Counted from the stretch's first letter, positions 47,876-60,899 are shown. The stretch: DNA of 64,000 bases from Synaphobranchus kaupii (GCA_029718625.1 CM056383.1:63922849-63986848), one strand, 5' to 3'. Made by a program: numbers and translations. Notes: generated by a model from the letters alone, not told the origin.

Positions 47876-49439
47876 ATTCTATCTTCATGACAATGGTGGA
47901 TAGATGTTGTTGGTAGATTGTTAAGTTAGAGGTGTTAAGTGAAAACATACAATATTACCCCTGTGATATTACTGACTATTATAAATACAGTTCACAGTGG
48001 ATTCTGGAAGACATGCAAAAACAAAGCGCAAAGTTTAGGACAAAGTTCAAGGGTTAGGGTTAGGGTGATGGACAGACCAAAGGAACTATGTTGTTCAAGC
48101 AGCTGATCTGTCATTACAGATGGATGGCTGTAATGGACGGCTGATAAATGAATGGGTCGATCAGGCAAGAGATCAGTGTGCCTGAAAGTCTCGAGTCCAA
48201 CTCAAAGCTGCTTGTTAGAACTTAGTATGCAGGCGTTTATTTTCACCTTGAAATAGCGGCGGTATGCATAAACTACTGGAAATCCAAACATGAACATGAA
48301 TTTTACATATAAACATAAAATGTATTTTATTCTTAATATCAAGTTAAAATCTATATCTAAATAATGCATTAAAATTAAGCATTTTGCTAAAAAAAAAAAT
48401 TATTCTGCCGGTGGCCTATGCCCCCAACCCCCCCACAGAATTGGGTCCCCCCAGTGAATTGTGGCCACTGACTCCACTGATTATAATATATAATGCATGT
48501 TACAACTAATCAGATTGAGAAGTAAGGCATTCTTACTCTCTCTCCTCCCATTGCATCTGGAAACCTCCAACTGTCTGCTCTGCGGGCTCAATCTCAATTC
48601 ATATGTACCTGTATGCAGGTACCAGGGATCATTCACAAGATAATTATTTTTCATTGTGCTGTAGTTACCGTCACTGTATTATCATGTATTCCTACATTGT
48701 TGCCAAAGCCAAGGATTTAGGGAGATTATATGGAGGGAGTCCTCTACCGTGAGATTAGTCTTAAACCTAACTGCATTGTAAGTATCATCCTTTACAGATG
48801 TCTCTTTGTATACCCCAAACTGGAGACATTTTAGATGCATATACATACACCTGCACTTCTTCAGTTTGCGTGACGCAAGTTATTAATTTCAGTGACAATG
48901 ACGGCTGTAAACGAAAGCATTAGTTGAGATAAAGTTCAGTGTGAAGACAGTTAAGCTCTTTGCTCTGGCATGTTTGTAAAACGTCATTTAAGAAAAAAAA
49001 AAAGAGAACATTGAGATGTAGGAAATAATGCAACATCAAATATGACATTATGCATTGCAAGCCTGGATCCTTGAAACATCCCCCATGCATTGCAGAGCAT
49101 TTGTCAAAATGGCGAGTCCGATAGTACGATATAATCCTTATGAATTTTCAATGATGTTGCATCTTTCATCTCAGACCTACAAGGCACATGCATGAATGCA
49201 AACCCTCTCGCATCAGGAGACTCCAGAGAAACGGCAATGAAATTTATTTATGAGGAAATGAAACAAGTTAAATACATTATTGATAAGAGCTGCAAATTAG
49301 ACAGATGCAATAAGCGCGGTATGAGTCAGTTATGTTGTTTTAATGTAGGATTTCCATTATTCACTCTAAAGCGTAGAACGGTTTGAAGTGTCAGAGAAGG
49401 TCATTGTGGGAGATTAGTGTAATGTTAAATGTCCTGTTG
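47876..49439. other. Unassigned intergenic DNA
   Basis: GGGTTAGGGTTAGGG at 48051-48065 is too short to be a telomeric remnant of note. No gene was recognised. Confidence 0.45.
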
Positions 49440-50290
49440 TGTTATGGCTGAGTACTGGACTGGACCCAAACGCAAGACTCTGAGACAGACTGGAAGAAAA
49501 CTCCACCAAGGAGTGTATTCATTTAGCAAGACTACCCACACAGGGCAGCAGACAGGCTAAAGCGAAGTCCAGGGACAGGCAGGGGTCAGAATCTGGGAAT
49601 CCGTCAGAGCAGGGGATCAGGAGGGCGAAGGGCAGGAGCAGGGCTAAGACGAGGAAGGCAAGGCAGGCAGGAGAACAGGAGCTGGGCTGGACAGGAACGG
49701 GCCGGACAGGAGCAGGCTGGACAGGCAGGAGAAGACGAACTGGACGGGTACACAGGACTGTACACAGGACTGAACACAGGGTCGAGTAGCAAGTCGGGAA
49801 CAGGCAGGAAACAACAAAAACACTGGAAGGTAATTACATTACATTACATTATAGGCATTTAGCAGACGCTCTTATCCAGAGCGACTTACACAACTTCTTA
49901 TTACATTTATCCATTTATACAGCTGGATGTATACTGAAGCAATTCAGGTTAAGTACCTTGCTCAAGGGTACAACGGCAGTGTCCTACCTGGGAATCGAAC
50001 CTGCAACCTTTCGGTTACAAGTCCAGTTCCTTAACCATTATACTACACTGCCGCCACTGTAATATGACAAGCACAAGGCAGGGCACAAGATGATCTGGCA
50101 CAGAACAAAGAAACAGGGGAGACGATATGCTATGTATAAGATTACTAACGAGACAACGAGGAACAGGTGAGACGAGGACACATGAGGAAACACAATTCAG
50201 GTGCGGGGAAGTGGAGACACAAAATGGAGGGAGAGAGGGAAAACACGGAACGGAATGCACATAGAAACGGAAAACCAGGAAATCGGGACA
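49440..50290. repeat. Purine-rich interspersed repeat, split by a SINE
   Basis: It contains many GGACAGG/GGCAGGAG motifs at 49570-49800 and continues after the SINE with GGTGAGACGAGGACACATGAGG. It resembles noncoding parts of fish retroelements, but no long terminal repeat pair or coding part was found. Confidence 0.4.
49831..50055 (-). mobile_element. UnaSINE1-like SINE, minus orientation
   Basis: Read on the minus strand it begins GGCGGCAGTGTAGTATAATG (box A region), has the B box GGTTCGATTCC, and ends with the L2-type stem-loop tail GTCGCTCTGGATAAGAGCG and TGTAA repeats. It closely matches the copy at 51913-52137. It is inserted into a purine-rich repeat region. Confidence 0.9.
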
Positions 50291-50889
50291 GAGGGGATGT
50301 ATATTATTTGTGTTATTTTAGGAGAGCAGATGAACGCTTAGGGACGTTAAGCTATTGATTTTGCATAGTATCTTGCAACATTATGGGGGTATTCAGTCGA
50401 TGCACAGCAGCTTTTATGGTCTTGATATACAATAGACTGTACACAAACACACAGAGAGAAGAATATGTGTTGTAGCACATTGCATCCATATACCACTGTT
50501 AAAATGTCAGGGCTGTATGAGTCAAGGAAGTAACTGGCTGAGAAGTGGAAATATTGTTTTTTTGTTTGTTTCCTCTGCTAGTCTGGGAAATATGAATAGA
50601 TCTTTGCAATCTAATGTCACAATCAATACACTCTGAGGATCAGTGTATATTTCATTTAGAAAGGTGAACCGAGGAACTGTGGCAGCTGAACATTGTAAAA
50701 CTCTCTGTGTCTCTGTATTTAAAGGATGATTTCATTCTTGGAGAAGACTCGCTAGCAGTTTCTTTTATCCATCTTGTCAATCACACTGGAATAAAAATAA
50801 CTTTCTTGATGTAGTGTATCAAACACCCTTTTACATGCACAAGTACAATAGTCGGAGGTGAGTGTGGGTGTCACAGGCCTAGACTCAGG

Positions 50890-52423
50890 GGGCCTCGTTT
50901 AACATTCATGTGTACGTTCAGATCTGATCGTAAAGTGTGTGTATATATTTTGGATTTTCAAAATAAACATGGCGGTACGATGCGATGAAATCTCACGACA
51001 GCTCTCAGTGAACAGCGAAGGCACCATAGTTGCGTCGCCTAATCAATGAAAAAAAACAAAAACCTTTTGTCAGGAGCACTGCGGAGTCGACAGGCGGAAA
51101 ACAAAAAGGTGCTCTTTTGAAGACTTAGGATGCCAGTGGAGGTTACGTGAGCTTAAAAATGTCATTATAATTCTCCTTAAAAGAGAAGCTAATCATAAAA
51201 AGCGTAAAATAACATCCACGGGATTCTATTTGTGAAGATAATAAAAGCATTTAATGCATCTGGGCCATATTTAAAACACACTTGACCTACGTGTCGCGGC
51301 TCTAGACGTATGTTGTGTAGCCTATTATATGTTGTTTTTTAAATAGACACCCTCTTAGTTGCTCATCACATGTAGCCTAAATGAAATGAAGAATGAGCCG
51401 GTTAAAATGATTCAATCAGGTAATAGCCTCTATATAAAGATTTATTGGAGACAGCCATTAATTAGGCCTACGCAACGCCAGCCGTGTTGTATTAAAGACG
51501 CAAAAATGTCATCTTTTTCCATGTTTTTCTATAAATGGTCGATCTAGCTTTATCAGAAGACTTCAGCAAACCCCGGTGCGAGATAATCTTTGACGCATCC
51601 AGGGCCACTTTCCCAATGATATCCCTCATCCTCTCATCTGCAGGTGTGAGAGGTCCAGGATACCCTTTCCTCCACCTGTACCACCAGGGTTGTTTTCTTT
51701 TTTCGCTGCAAGCTTCATATCCAACCTTTTCTTTCTTTTTTTTCTCTCTCAGCTTTAGTTCGTAGTTCGCTATTCAGAGGATGCACTATTTACAGCCTCT
51801 GGTTTTCCTCTGCCACGTAGTGGTTTTTGAGCTAGGCTGCACGTCACTACTAACGCTCCCAAAAAGCACACGTTTATTTTCATGTACTTCATTCAGAAGC
51901 GTTTAGTATAATGCGGCAGTGTAGTATAATGGTTAAGGAACTGGCCTTGTAACTGAAAGGTTGCAGGTTCGATTCCCAGGTAGAACACCACCGTTGTACC
52001 CTTGAGCAAGGTACTTAACCTGAATCGCTTCAGTATATATCCAGCTGTATAAATGGATAATATGTATTAAAAAAATGTTGAAAAGTTGTGTAAGTCGCTC
52101 TGGATAAGAGCGTCAGCTAAATGCCTGTAATGTAATTTCAACCTCACAGAAAAATGATTCCGCTTTCCTTTTCCTGCTGCCCGCCATTGGCCTAGAATAC
52201 TGAGAAGACCACATTGGCATGTGCGCTTTAAAAGAGGTGGCTTTGCCAAATATGTAAATGGGGGCGTGAGCACGGTAATCCACAATGATGTACATGCACT
52301 TCCTTATATACAATCGAGGCTGATTTACACAAGTTTAATGAATCACCCGTTAGATTTTCATATGCAAGTTGGTACGCTCAAATATATGCTCATTTTTTAG
52401 GACTACACTGATAAATGAGGCCC
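50890..52423. mobile_element. Inverted-end DNA element with GGGCCTC termini
   Basis: The left end is GGGCCTCGTTTAACATTCA and the right end, read inward, is GGGCCTCATTTATCAGTGTA. Subterminal sequences share GTACG/CGTAC motifs. A target duplication could not be fixed. It contains the SINE at 51913-52137 and a minus-strand stretch (51680-51545) reading LTPADERMRDIIGKVALDAS that I do not recognise. The superfamily is unknown. Confidence 0.55.
51913..52137 (+). mobile_element. UnaSINE1-like SINE, plus orientation
   Basis: The tRNA-like head GCGGCAGTGTAGTATAATGG, the B box GGTTCGATTCC at 51966-51976, the middle block CCTTGAGCAAGGTACTTAACC, and the tail TAAGTCGCTCTGGATAAGAG with ATGCCTGTAATGTAATT make a full-length copy. 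The tail is shared with L2-clade LINEs (UnaL2 in eel). It lies inside the inverted-end element 50890-52423. Confidence 0.92.
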
Positions 52424-52545
52424 AGATTGTACGTCAAAAGAATAATAATAATTAATAATAATAATTAGCAAGAGGTCTAGACATTCTTCAGAACAGTGGG
52501 AGAAAAAAGGCAAATTTCATATAGGACAGCACGTTTACAGCCGAG

Positions 52546-52700
52546 GGGCCTCATTTAATATGCGCAAAGTTATTATTAACTTTGTGCAGGTTTTACACTA
52601 AAAGGTTAAGCACGTACAAGAGGAAAAAACTACATACGCTCAAAAATATCCTGATTTATGAAACCGTCCGTACGGTCAACTGCATCTTAAAGTGGCAGTT
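52546..52700. repeat. Second GGGCCTCATTTA terminus
   Basis: GGGCCTCATTTAATATGCGC at 52546 resembles the termini of the element ending at 52423. It is followed by GCACGTACAAG and CCGTCCGTACGG. The partner end was not found. Confidence 0.45.
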
Positions 52701-52876
52701 TCACATAGTTACGAACATGAAAGACAAATACAGCCACAAAACATACAGATATTACATCCACGTAAATATCTCCCCGATTAAATCCCTCACCATCAAATTT
52801 AAATCACATTTCTGCAACTCAGCATTGAAATGGATTCTGGGATAAAAGAGCGCTTGAATCTTATGCGTCTGTACTG

Positions 52877-53512
52877 TTGGGATTCTGTACTGCCTCCCTG
52901 GTGGCATAAACTGAAACTTTGAATGTAACACATGGTAAGTACATGGCCCCGGCGGTATTATTGTTTTTTGGCGAGTCGGGATGCTTCAATATATACTTTC
53001 GGACTAACACCAAAAAGACAGAAACTACTTAGGCCTTGATGTCCCTCTGACAAGTGATATGATCATTAGAAGGCTGTGTACTTTGATAAGAAGTGAAAAG
53101 AACTGCGTGAAACGGTTCCGCAGGACATTTATCTACATCTCACTTCTTTGACATCGGAGACGCTAATTCCCACGTTCTACAAAAATGTGGGTACGGAAGG
53201 GCCATAGTTGCGTAAATGTGGGACTCTATAACGCCTCCCTGATGGCATAAAATTCAACTTTAAATGCAACACGTGAGGTGTCACGGGCAGTATTATTGTT
53301 TTTCGGACAGTTTGGATGCTTAAATCTGGACTTTCAGGCTAAAACCAGAGACATAAGACAGAAACTACTTAGGCCTGGACAAAGGATGTGATTTTTAGAA
53401 GGCTGATATGAGTTTGATATGACGTGAAAGGCTCCACAGGACATATCCTTATTTCCTTACTTTGCCAAATCCCACAGTCTCTAAAATGTGCGTATGAACA
53501 TTTTCACACGTC
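52877..53512. repeat. Tandem duplication, unit about 340 bp, two copies
   Basis: Copy 1 (52877-53218) and copy 2 (53219-53512) share, in order, GCCTCCCTG.TGGCATAAA, GGCGGTATTATTGTTTTTTGG versus GGCAGTATTATTGTTTTTCGG, AAGACAGAAACTACTTAGGC and TTAGAAGGCTG. Copy 2 has lost about 50 bp. No coding signal was seen. Confidence 0.85.
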
Positions 53513-53888
53513 ATAGGCCGGAAGTAAGACCTTCAAACGTTGCGGTACGCAGTGTGAACGTCTCAACTCCTATACCACAGGCTATATGAGTTATGCCATT
53601 TAGGCCCAAATCCAGCCAAGCAGGTGCATATAAATAATTCCCGATACAGAATAAGAAAGGTATAGGAAGATAGAGCATTTTCTACACACAGCAAGGAGCA
53701 TTTCATGAATGCAGAAGTACGGCACGGCAAAAGGACAGATAATGAATGGCCAATTGGCGATTGGTATGCATGTTTTGTGGCGCTAAGCGCAGTGCTCGGC
53801 TTTACAGGGCTGTGTGCACACCGCTGATACATTTCACACAGCTGCCCCGTTGGATTTACACAGTCAAACATTCTGTCAGAACAAGGGT

Positions 53889-54070
53889 GTCAGGCTGAGG
53901 TCCTGGAAGGCCGTAGTGTTGCCAAGCTTTTGTAATCCGCAGCCAATTTAGACATTTGGAAACAAGGTGCCTGGATTCTTCAGCCAATCAGCGACTTGAA
54001 TTGTGAACCACTTAAGTACTGAAACACTACAACCCAAAATCAACAGACCCTAGCTCAGCTCTCCCGAACT
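53889..54070. repeat. Dispersed repeat copy (CCTGGTCC-end family), degenerate
   Basis: It starts GTCAGGCTGAGGTCCTGGAAGG and continues with a CAGTGTTGCC-like block, as in the left part of the same teleost repeat. Its right end is not clear. Confidence 0.45.
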
Positions 54071-54991
54071 GAGCCAATTGATGAAAATCACACAAAAACT
54101 ATCATAAAAGCAAACTCATACATAAATATATATACACTGTATATGGATAAGTAATTGTGGTTTCAGACATAAATAACCAGTAAATTAACTGTTGACTGAA
54201 TATTATAAAAGTGAGGCAAAAGTTTTTCTACTTCTCAATATTAATAGTTTTTCCAACAATGTTTGTGTGACTTCCTCTTTGCTGTCGCACACACGAGAAC
54301 ATCGCGTCCTACACTCATAGCCACATTTCCATCACTCTTAGCTGATTGTCGGGGCGTTCTGGCGGCGGTTCCACCGCAGTTTGTCACGGGCCAACAGTCA
54401 TTTGGCCTGGAGCCCATGGGAGTCCGGCGGAAATTGAGTACATTTGGTCCTTGCCGGACGCACGCAAACCCCGCAGTGTTGATTTAACACTGTGGATTTT
54501 TACTGTTTATGTTAAATACCGCAGTCAGAAGGTTCCTCGCTGCCTGCTCCTGAGGGGCCTGCACAGCCTTATGCAATTATGAGTTATTATTCGCACAAAA
54601 TAAACAGTCATTATTTCTCCTGAGCTGCGCGCTGTATCTTCGTACGGTCATCGATTTTCACCGAAACTGCTCTGTTGTAATCGCAGCGTCGGTTCCCCGG
54701 GTTCTTCATGCACTGTGCTACAAGATAACACGAAACAGCACATATTTTGAGAGCGACTTATTAATTCACTCATTTATAAACTAATGAGATACAGGTTGCC
54801 GTAGGCGATATCAGGAAGTCTACTCTGGGGGTCAGTAGATGAGACTCCATCAATTGAAAATGCAATAAAACATTGGTCATATCTGGACAGCACATGCATA
54901 CAGCTAAGGCAGGTCAGTAGAAACCAGTTTAAGGATATATTTTAATTGAAATTAGAGAGTGCGTGACATATCACAAAAATGTCATAAGGAG

Positions 54992-54993
<2 letters not shown>

Positions 54994-55036
<43 letters not shown>
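54994..55036. repeat. (GT)n microsatellite
   Basis: About 20 GT repeats end in GCGCGTGCGC. Confidence 0.95.
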
Positions 55037-55038
<2 letters not shown>

Positions 55039-55610
55039 TGCGCAAATACCCTTTCTTGCGTTACTCCAACCTACAGAAAGAGCATTGCTTATTGAATAAA
55101 GGATTTTGAGATGTAAATTTTTATCATTACCATAACGCATAGACATTGTACATAATTGCGTAGTGCATTAATCAGATTGTATATACGTACCTGATTCATG
55201 AAGTGGTATCTTTTATTATTTTGTTGTGAAACATATCAGTCAGTCTCTACGTTTCAGAGCATGCGGCGGGACTTTAATCCGCTCTGTAATTCTCGACCCT
55301 GCTTGTGACTCCGCACACGCGACGCTCTGTGTAAAACAAACTGCGGGGGATGACTGAACCGCCTGTAATCTTAATTTGCCGTGGCGGTAATTTTCCACCG
55401 GCTCCCACTGCTCCCACCTGTCCGGCCAAACACGGGTTGAACTCCTTCAGGGAATTAGCTTCGCCCCCCCCCTTGTTCTCAAATGTAATTATATATAATT
55501 ACCTTAAGAACTAATTAACTATTGTACAACCCCAAAGTTATTAATTTCATACAAAAATAAACCTTTCCTATGGTATTTCAATCTACTGGAAGTCAGTCGC
55601 TGAACCTGAT

Positions 55611-55629
55611 GGGGGGGGGGGGGGGGGGG
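55611..55629. repeat. Poly(G) tract, 19 G
   Basis: An uninterrupted run of G extends across 55611-55629. It has G-quadruplex potential and its length is likely unreliable in sequencing. Confidence 0.9.
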
Positions 55630-56059
55630 ATTCTATTTTTAATTAGTTTTTGTTCCCTTCATCTTCAGTATATTCAAAACACCTTGGATGCGAGTTACCA
55701 GATGCCATTTGCCAAGTACATTACGGTCACTCCATTTTGTTCAGTTTCATGAGTTTCTTTGCGCTATGGATAAAATTCCTCATTACTGTCTTTGCGAATA
55801 AAGGTACAATTGGCGATCAGTTCCTTTGCGCTGTATTCTGTGTGAACGTTTCTTTCAAATATGGCCTGAAAGGTAGATTTACCACAAGGATAGAAGAGGG
55901 AGAGGGGGCGTTGGTAACATGGTTTTCCATGCTTTCTTTGGCCAAGTGTAATTTAGCTTTTTAGTATAGTTACTGTATCTATACATGTAAAAAAAAACAT
56001 AGAGAGCTTGATAATTAGTCTTCTTGTCATATTCTCATTACCAGTACAAACACATTTGA

Positions 56060-56470
56060 ATCACTGTGGTGGCCTAAAACTAAATCCCAAAAAAGGGGCT
56101 TGTGACGTCCTTTCAAACCATTTGAGAAAGCGGTCGTTAGTCCCCATAGTGATATTCACTGTATTGATCATGGCGTCGGTACTTCTTTCAAAGCTGTCAT
56201 TTATTAGAGCACGACTGAAGGTAAAGGTCAGGACTGAGCTACTCAAGGACGTTCCCCCTTTTCATTCTTGAGCCAAACTAATGTAGCTTTGGCCCTGTGC
56301 TTTGAATCATTGTCCCGAATTATGCTGAATTATTGTCCCGTTCAGGGATACATTTTCTACCAGTGTGTCCTTGTACTTTGTGCTCTCAATTCTTCCTTCA
56401 ATTATGACAAGTGTTTTGCTAAGAGAAACATTCACATAGCAGTACTACCACCACCTTCGCTGTTGGGATG
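56060..56470 (-). pseudogene. Tc1-like transposase remnant A
   Basis: On the minus strand, frames read SKTLVIIEGRIESTKYKDTL (near 56410-56350) and DNDSKHRAKATLVWLKNEK (near 56320-56255), the catalytic middle of Tc1 transposases. A decayed LE-stop-LSPDL follows, where [10 protein letters not shown] is expected. Several stops are present. Confidence 0.7.
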
Positions 56471-56967
56471 GTGGAAAGTGGTATTGAGATCTGGGGACTG
56501 TGCAGGCCATTGGAGTAAACTGAAGTCAGTATCATGTTCGTGGAACCAGGTTGAGACGATGCATGCTTTGTGACATGGCACATTATCCTTCTAGAAGTAT
56601 CCATTTGACAAAGGGTAGAGCGTTGCCACAAAGGCATGCACACGGTCAGCCACAACTCTGAGGTATGCCATCGGCATTCAGACGATACTCAAGTTGGTAT
56701 TAAGGGGCCTAATGTGTGGCAAGAAAACATTCCCCACACCATCACACCACCACCACCAGCCTGCAACGTTGGCACAAGGCAGGATGGATCCATGGATGTT
56801 CAGACCAAATTTTGACCCTACTATCTGCATTCCTCAGGCCAGGCGACGTTCTGGGTGTAAATACCTTTAAATTAAAGCTGAGTCTACACTTTAAACTCAT
56901 ATCCATTGTGTACAGAGCCAAAACAACAAAAAAAGTGTCACTGTCCCAATACTTTTGCATTTAACTG
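56471..56967 (-). mobile_element. Tc1-like element remnant B, joined to remnant A
   Basis: The outer end ACTGTCCCAATACTTTTGCA...AACTG, followed by TA (56968-56969), is a Tc1-type terminus. The minus strand carries a decayed CHKA...STWFHEHDTDFSLLQW-like block (frameshifted) that runs directly into remnant A at about 56470. It belongs to a different Tc1 family from A. Confidence 0.65.
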
Positions 56968-57368
56968 TATAGTAGACTCTTAAGAAACTTGTTACCAAAT
57001 GGATGCAGTAAAATAATCTCCATATTGATGAAGAGATGGACTCAAAACAAAGGGAAAGTTTAGCTATGTACAGCAGTCTTCTGTGGGGACACACTTATGT
57101 TATATAATGTTCAACAGACACAATGTGCACTAAATCCAATCAACAAGCTACATTTGTGGTAAATCACGCTGGGTAGTGAGTGACTGGTCCCTTTAATGTC
57201 ACAATCTCTTGACTCCTGAGCCATACATTAGGGTGCTATCCATTCAGTCTGTTATCCATACATAAACACATCATCTTTGCTTCTTACACATACTGTGCAT
57301 TTATTTACCGCATGTATTACTCTATTATGAATGCATTCTTGTACTCACACTGGACTGCACTCTGATAG

Positions 57369-57499
57369 CCCTTATGGAAATGTAATATACTGTAGTATAT
57401 TTTAAATATATTGTGAAGATAATTTTGATATATTTACAATATACTGCAGCATTAGTATATTTATAAAGTATATTTACAATATACTTTTTTCCATAGGGG
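57369..57499. repeat. MITE-like element with CCCTTATGG/CCCCTATGG ends
   Basis: CCCTTATGGAAATGTAATAT at the left matches the inverted right end CCCCTATGGAAAAAAGTATA. The interior consists of AATATACT and TATATTTA repeats. The length is 131 bp. Confidence 0.65.
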
Positions 57500-60400
57500 A
57501 GGCTGACATCTAACAATAGTGATGCTAAGGGCAAGAAGGCAGGCTGGAACCCAGAGTGTTGTGTAATGAAACAGCGATATCATTATTCCAAAAATGCCAG
57601 ACTTTTTTGGGAAGGGAGAAATCAAATTTTTTTTTTCCCCCTCATATGATCAGACCTCTTCAATCTCAGACAGCAAATCATCTCCATGTCACTAATGTAA
57701 TCAACGTGAATTCTGTATTTTCATTCATGAGGTCCATGATGTAGAAAAAATTGTGATATTGCTTCTAAATTGAACGGAATCCATTCTAAATAGTTATTGG
57801 AACAGCTATTAAAACAAGCTTGTTCTCAGGGGACAAGCTTTCATTTGAAACCCAAGCAGTGATTCATTTTCTTCTGTTGAGCGGCTTTGACTTGATAATG
57901 TTCTTCATGCGGGGTCATAATGTGATTCGAGGCCAAGGTCCAGAAATCTGTTCTGCATACCCCTTTTTTTAAATTAGAAAATTTTAAAGCACGAGGGTAG
58001 ACTTAAAATAAAAATGGAATGTTGTCCATTAACAAGACCATAAAATACATAATCATAATCCAGCTTTAGCATCTTGCCAGGGAGTGAGCATATTTCATCC
58101 TGGGGGGACCAGTTGCAAAATTAATCTATTGGTTTCTTTGCACAGATGTATGGTTTTAAAAAATTGACCGGAAGCGCTGCTAGAAACCCTAGTCAAACTG
58201 AGCACGGCATTGTTCTTGAAGATAATCATATTGGTAAATCAACAGTAGAAGCTACCGCTTCTACATTTAAAGGTGTTTATGTTGATTTGTTGATCTGGAA
58301 CAATTAGGAATATACAGAATTGGCAGTTCGACTTCAGCTAACTGCTTTATCGTCTGCCTCGGGCACTTGGGATTATTCAGGGGAAGACCATCGGTGCCAG
58401 AGGTGGTAAGGGATGAGTGCTAGTACGGGATTCGCTTGCTGTTTTAAAGTGTAATCAATATCCCGGAGCATTACCCGTCTCCCGACAATTTGTTTCGAAA
58501 ATAAGCGAGCTCGAAAGATACAAGGCTGCAATTGAACGTCGCCCAGAACAGCTTGGGTCAAACTACCGCGCTCCATCAAAGGTGCATTCCGAAATCAAAT
58601 GCCGTTTGGAGTGAAAGCCATTCATGAGCTTATTTGCGTCATTCAGCTGCAAAATGCAACCCTTGCATTTTAATAGAATCCTTGAGACTCACTATATTGC
58701 ATTCCAGAGTATTCGTAGTTTTTTTAGTTTTAAAAAAAAAAAATTCAATATTTCATGCGACTGACCCTCACATCTATAAAAGGAGAGCAAAAGAGAGTGT
58801 GAAATGGAGATATGGAGGAAGATAAAAACAAGAGAGAATGCAATGGAAACATGCTCTCAGCAAAAAAAAAAAAAAAAAAACAGTTTGAAAGCAGTTGGAA
58901 AGGTTAATATATACATACATACAAGAGTGGCATTCAGAGAATCTCTGAAAACAGCATGCAGAAAAAAAATGTTTGATAGCAAAAGGATACAAAATGAAAA
59001 TTACAGGACAAATTAAATATTAAATGCAAGCAAAAACGGCAGAATTCCGAGGTAACTGTACAGCAGCAGCAATTTGAAATTCATATCAATGGGCTGTTGG
59101 GAGAATATGGGAGTCACAGGACCAGCTGGGTAGGGTGAGAGGACTAAATCAAACTGCGGGATTGGAGCAGTAGCCGAGCTGTCGATTTCCTTGCCCAAAT
59201 ATGGGACACAACGTTACGAGGCATGATAAGCTTACCAGATTCACTATTTCTGACCTGGGGATGTCTACTGTTATTAATTAAAATGGTTTAAGGCTGATTG
59301 TTTATAAAAACGTATAACAATTGTGTCATATGGTATCCATACATTAAACTGAATTTGGTAGGTCATTCACCAAAGGGCTACGTATGGGAGAAGGGTGACA
59401 TACCACCTTTGTTGGAAATATGGGGCGTCCTGGTTAATTATGGAACCAATGGGAATGCTATGGTAGTACATGCAGGAGAACCCCTTGGCTTGTATCAGTA
59501 GCTGTGGAGTGGGAGGTCCTTTGCATGGTGTTTCTTGTAGTACTTGACCTTCGTATGTTTATCAGGAAAGAAAATAAGAGGAAAATCTTGCGACCTCCAA
59601 AATTCGAACCGCACACGGAAAAATCATAAAAGCAAGACTCATAAAAAAAATACTTTTTAATGCTAAATATTTTTGTATTTTATTTTTTTATTTTGCCCAC
59701 TGTGATTGAACAACACAAGTCTCAGTGTGTGTTCATGAGGCTTGTTCCGCAAAAGACAATAGCACATGATTGCATTTAAGCTAATTACACACCATGACAA
59801 CGATTTGAACCAGCAACACCTGAACTCAACCTTTCATTGATAAATTGTAAATCATATATTCAGAATTTAAAAAAAAAAAACATCTGCCAACTCAATTATA
59901 AAAACAATTGGGTCAACATTATAAACAGCATACATATCAATCACTCATATCTGATATCATGGTAAGTCAATAGGCTAAACATCCATACAGAAAGATCCTT
60001 GTTCTACCTGAACAATCAGGGAACATACACACTCTCGTGGACAATGGACTAATCAACACTCAAATCTTAAAATGATCAGAAAGACTAAAATATACCACCT
60101 CTATACTGAAACCATGTGACCATTTCTTCTTGGCTGCCTTATTTTCCGCTCGACGCAGTTTCAAATTATGTTTCATTTGTCCGGCAAATCATTCCACAGG
60201 GCCATTTAAGCATGTACACAACATGAGTTGAATTCCAGTTAGTAAAACCTTGTTGCTTCTTCCACACCAGTAATTTCCATGTACCTCTTGGCTAATCCAA
60301 TTAGTGCTCACACCAGGGGATTTTTACATAGATGCAACCAAAAAAGTCTTTTAGCTTTTTAGCTCTTATGTAATAAAATCCTGGAGAAGAGGCTGGTGAA

Positions 60401-60899
60401 CTTAGTTGGGTATCACAATGAAAATATATTCCAATATTTCAAAATGATATTCTTACCTTTAGGGGATATGCTATAATATTCTGACACAAAGGTAGCTCTG
60501 TCTTCATAAGCCTCCTTGGCTGTAGGGGGAACCAAAAGTTAATCTCTATCGCTTTAAAGTCCCAATAAAAGCCCCTTTGATAGTTTGGTTCTTGTAACCT
60601 CTGTAAAAAACCAAATAAAAAAAACATTGTTGCATGTCCTGCACCTTTGATTCATAATAATCAATTTTGTCACTATTTATCCGTTTTGAATGAAAACAAA
60701 ATTGACCGTTGGGGCTAGGTCTCTACATTCTGAATGATGGCCTAGTGCATGTAAGATTACATGTGTAGCCTTGATAAAAGATGGCAGGTTGTAATTTTCC
60801 TGTTACTGCTTGCATCAAGTTGAAAATCTTGGTTCTAGCCTCCAGGTCAGTGAATGGAACAATACGCCGGCCCCACAACAGTGAAAAGAACATCTCACC
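57500..60899. other. Unassigned intergenic DNA
   Basis: AT-rich with A-runs at 58861-58880 and 59868-59880. No gene was recognised on either strand. Confidence 0.5.

Larger units (their letters stand above)
54071..56059. other. Unassigned intergenic DNA
   Basis: GC-richer islands at 54280-54700 and 55260-55450, plus the GT and G tracts. No open frame with recognisable domains. Confidence 0.45.

Noticed and set aside
48051..48068. Interstitial telomere repeat (TTAGGG)
   Set aside because: Only about two and a half units, too short to mean anything.
51913..51990. tRNA gene from A and B box sequences
   Set aside because: The boxes belong to a SINE head. It continues into an L2-type tail and lacks a proper cloverleaf and acceptor stem.
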